DNA from: Gammaproteobacteria bacterium CG_4_10_14_0_2_um_filter_38_22
GTDB lineage: Bacteria > Pseudomonadota > Gammaproteobacteria > Coxiellales > Coxiellaceae
Reading direction: 5' to 3'
DNA: 35,806 nt
NCBI GenBank assembly: GCA_002793195.1
Contig: PFPT01000045.1
Coordinates: 1-35,806, forward strand
Shown: positions 35,401 through 35,806 of the stretch, one piece after another
Position numbering within the stretch: the first letter of the stretch is position 1
Layout of the letters: the number at the start of each line of letters is the position of its first letter
The notes under the pieces: model-generated
What the model saw: the letters and a program-made list of their open reading frames with translations, nothing else
The model's database searches: none
Told to the model about the DNA's origin: nothing
Program-made: the position numbers and the translations under genes

Positions 35401-35448
35401 GAAAAGGCGAAAAGATTGCCTATTAATCGATACTACTCAAGAGATCTA

Positions 35449-35806
35449 TCATCGTTTCTTCGAAAAACTTCGATTACCACCCGATGTTTTTTTCTTAGCG
35501 GAAAGCCACAATTTTTTACGTGGCGGGCGCGCATCACTGTCACGATCACGAGATTCATAAGTCTTATATTTTTTTTCTACACTGTCTTTTTTATCTTTTC
35601 TGCCAAACTGATCATCACGCGAATATGAACGTGATGACGTGCGACGTGGCTCGTCACGACTGGGGCGTGAATCCGTTTTCTCAAATCGCGAATGCGAACT
35701 GGACGATGCACGACGCGGTTCATCACGACTGGGGCGTGAATCCGTTTTTTCAAATCGTGAACGTGAATTTGGACGTGATGACGTGCGACGTGGCTCGTCA
35801 CGACTG
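35449..35806 (-). CDS. Arg/Ser-rich repeat protein, partial at the window edge
   Basis: The last 118 codons plus TGA of a gene on the minus strand; the start is beyond 35806. The visible protein contains repeats beginning SRDEPRR, with unit lengths of 25 and 23 residues (then SRDEPRRTSSRS), joined by FEKTDSRP. A Lys- and Arg-rich tail follows, including ARPPRKKLWLSAKKK. Such basic, disordered C-termini are common on RNA-binding enzymes, notably DEAD-box helicases and pseudouridine synthases; which one applies cannot be told from here. The DNA repeats have about 69- and 75-bp periods, prone to length variation. Confidence 0.8.
   Translation of the reverse strand, partial: SRDEPRRTSSRPNSRSRFEKTDSRPSRDEPRRASSSSHSRFEKTDSRPSRDEPRRTSSRSYSRDDQFGRKDKKDSVEKKYKTYESRDRDSDARPPRKKLWLSAKKKTSGGNRSFSKKR

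Noticed and set aside
35577-35801. 74-codon frame rich in His, Val and Arg on the minus strand
   Set aside because: It is an alternate frame of the Arg/Ser-repeat gene; the true frame runs off the window edge and has no start inside it.
35580-35806. Regularly spaced repeats that could suggest a CRISPR array
   Set aside because: The repeats are in frame, code for SRDEPRR units, have no unique spacers, and are only partly conserved.

Overview
AT-rich gammaproteobacterial chromosome. Housekeeping genes (xseB-ispA, dxs, glpK, rimK and its protease partner, tag, gloB, msrBA, comF) sit beside many short exported or unrecognised proteins, a decaying metabolic gene and palindromic intergenic repeats. 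The gene families and composition suggest a Legionellales/Coxiellaceae-like, possibly host-associated lineage. That assignment is inference: the window has no rRNA or other taxonomic marker, and I see no tRNA, rRNA or CRISPR array.

Region 1 (1 to about 6.73 kb) looks like the end of an integrated mobile or defence island. It holds a zinc-ribbon protein common in islands, a phage-type XRE repressor with two matching operators, a small lipoprotein whose promoter overlaps one operator, and one 1644-residue protein joining an SF1 helicase to a C-terminal PD-(D/E)XK/DUF559-like nuclease. Past this gene are tandem GGGGGCA boxes and an imperfect 114-bp-offset duplication that may mark an attachment region. 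This is the best candidate for an under-described system.

Region 2 (6.73-13.3 kb) holds a small zinc ribbon, an alpha/beta hydrolase overlapping tag, a TMEM189/CarF-type lipid desaturase, an exported Cys protein, gloB, a poxB-like gene broken by one in-frame TAG, and an NlpC/P60 lipoprotein. Region 3 (13.3-19.9 kb) has msrBA, two tandem paralogues of an unrecognised family sharing NYLAARG (effector-like), glpK, rimK with its aspartyl-protease-like partner, a Thr/Ala/Pro/Glu-rich anchored protein and a tiny His/Lys-rich exported protein.

Region 4 (20-30 kb) carries an MscK-type channel, xseB-ispA, an opposite-strand DUF945 gene separating them from dxs, and a GGDEF-EAL protein with an altered EAL motif. 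Region 5 (29.4-35.8 kb) has a reduced BioC-like protein divergent from comF, a protein with faint endonuclease/exonuclease/phosphatase motifs, an L,D-transpeptidase lipoprotein, a xylulokinase, a patch of palindromic repeats, and the C-terminal end of an Arg/Ser-rich repeat protein that runs off the window.

Links between genes are mostly local: tag with the hydrolase, xseB-ispA with dxs (isoprenoid precursors), rimK with its partner, and the two NYLAARG paralogues. All functional calls rest on reading motifs by eye; no database search was run.
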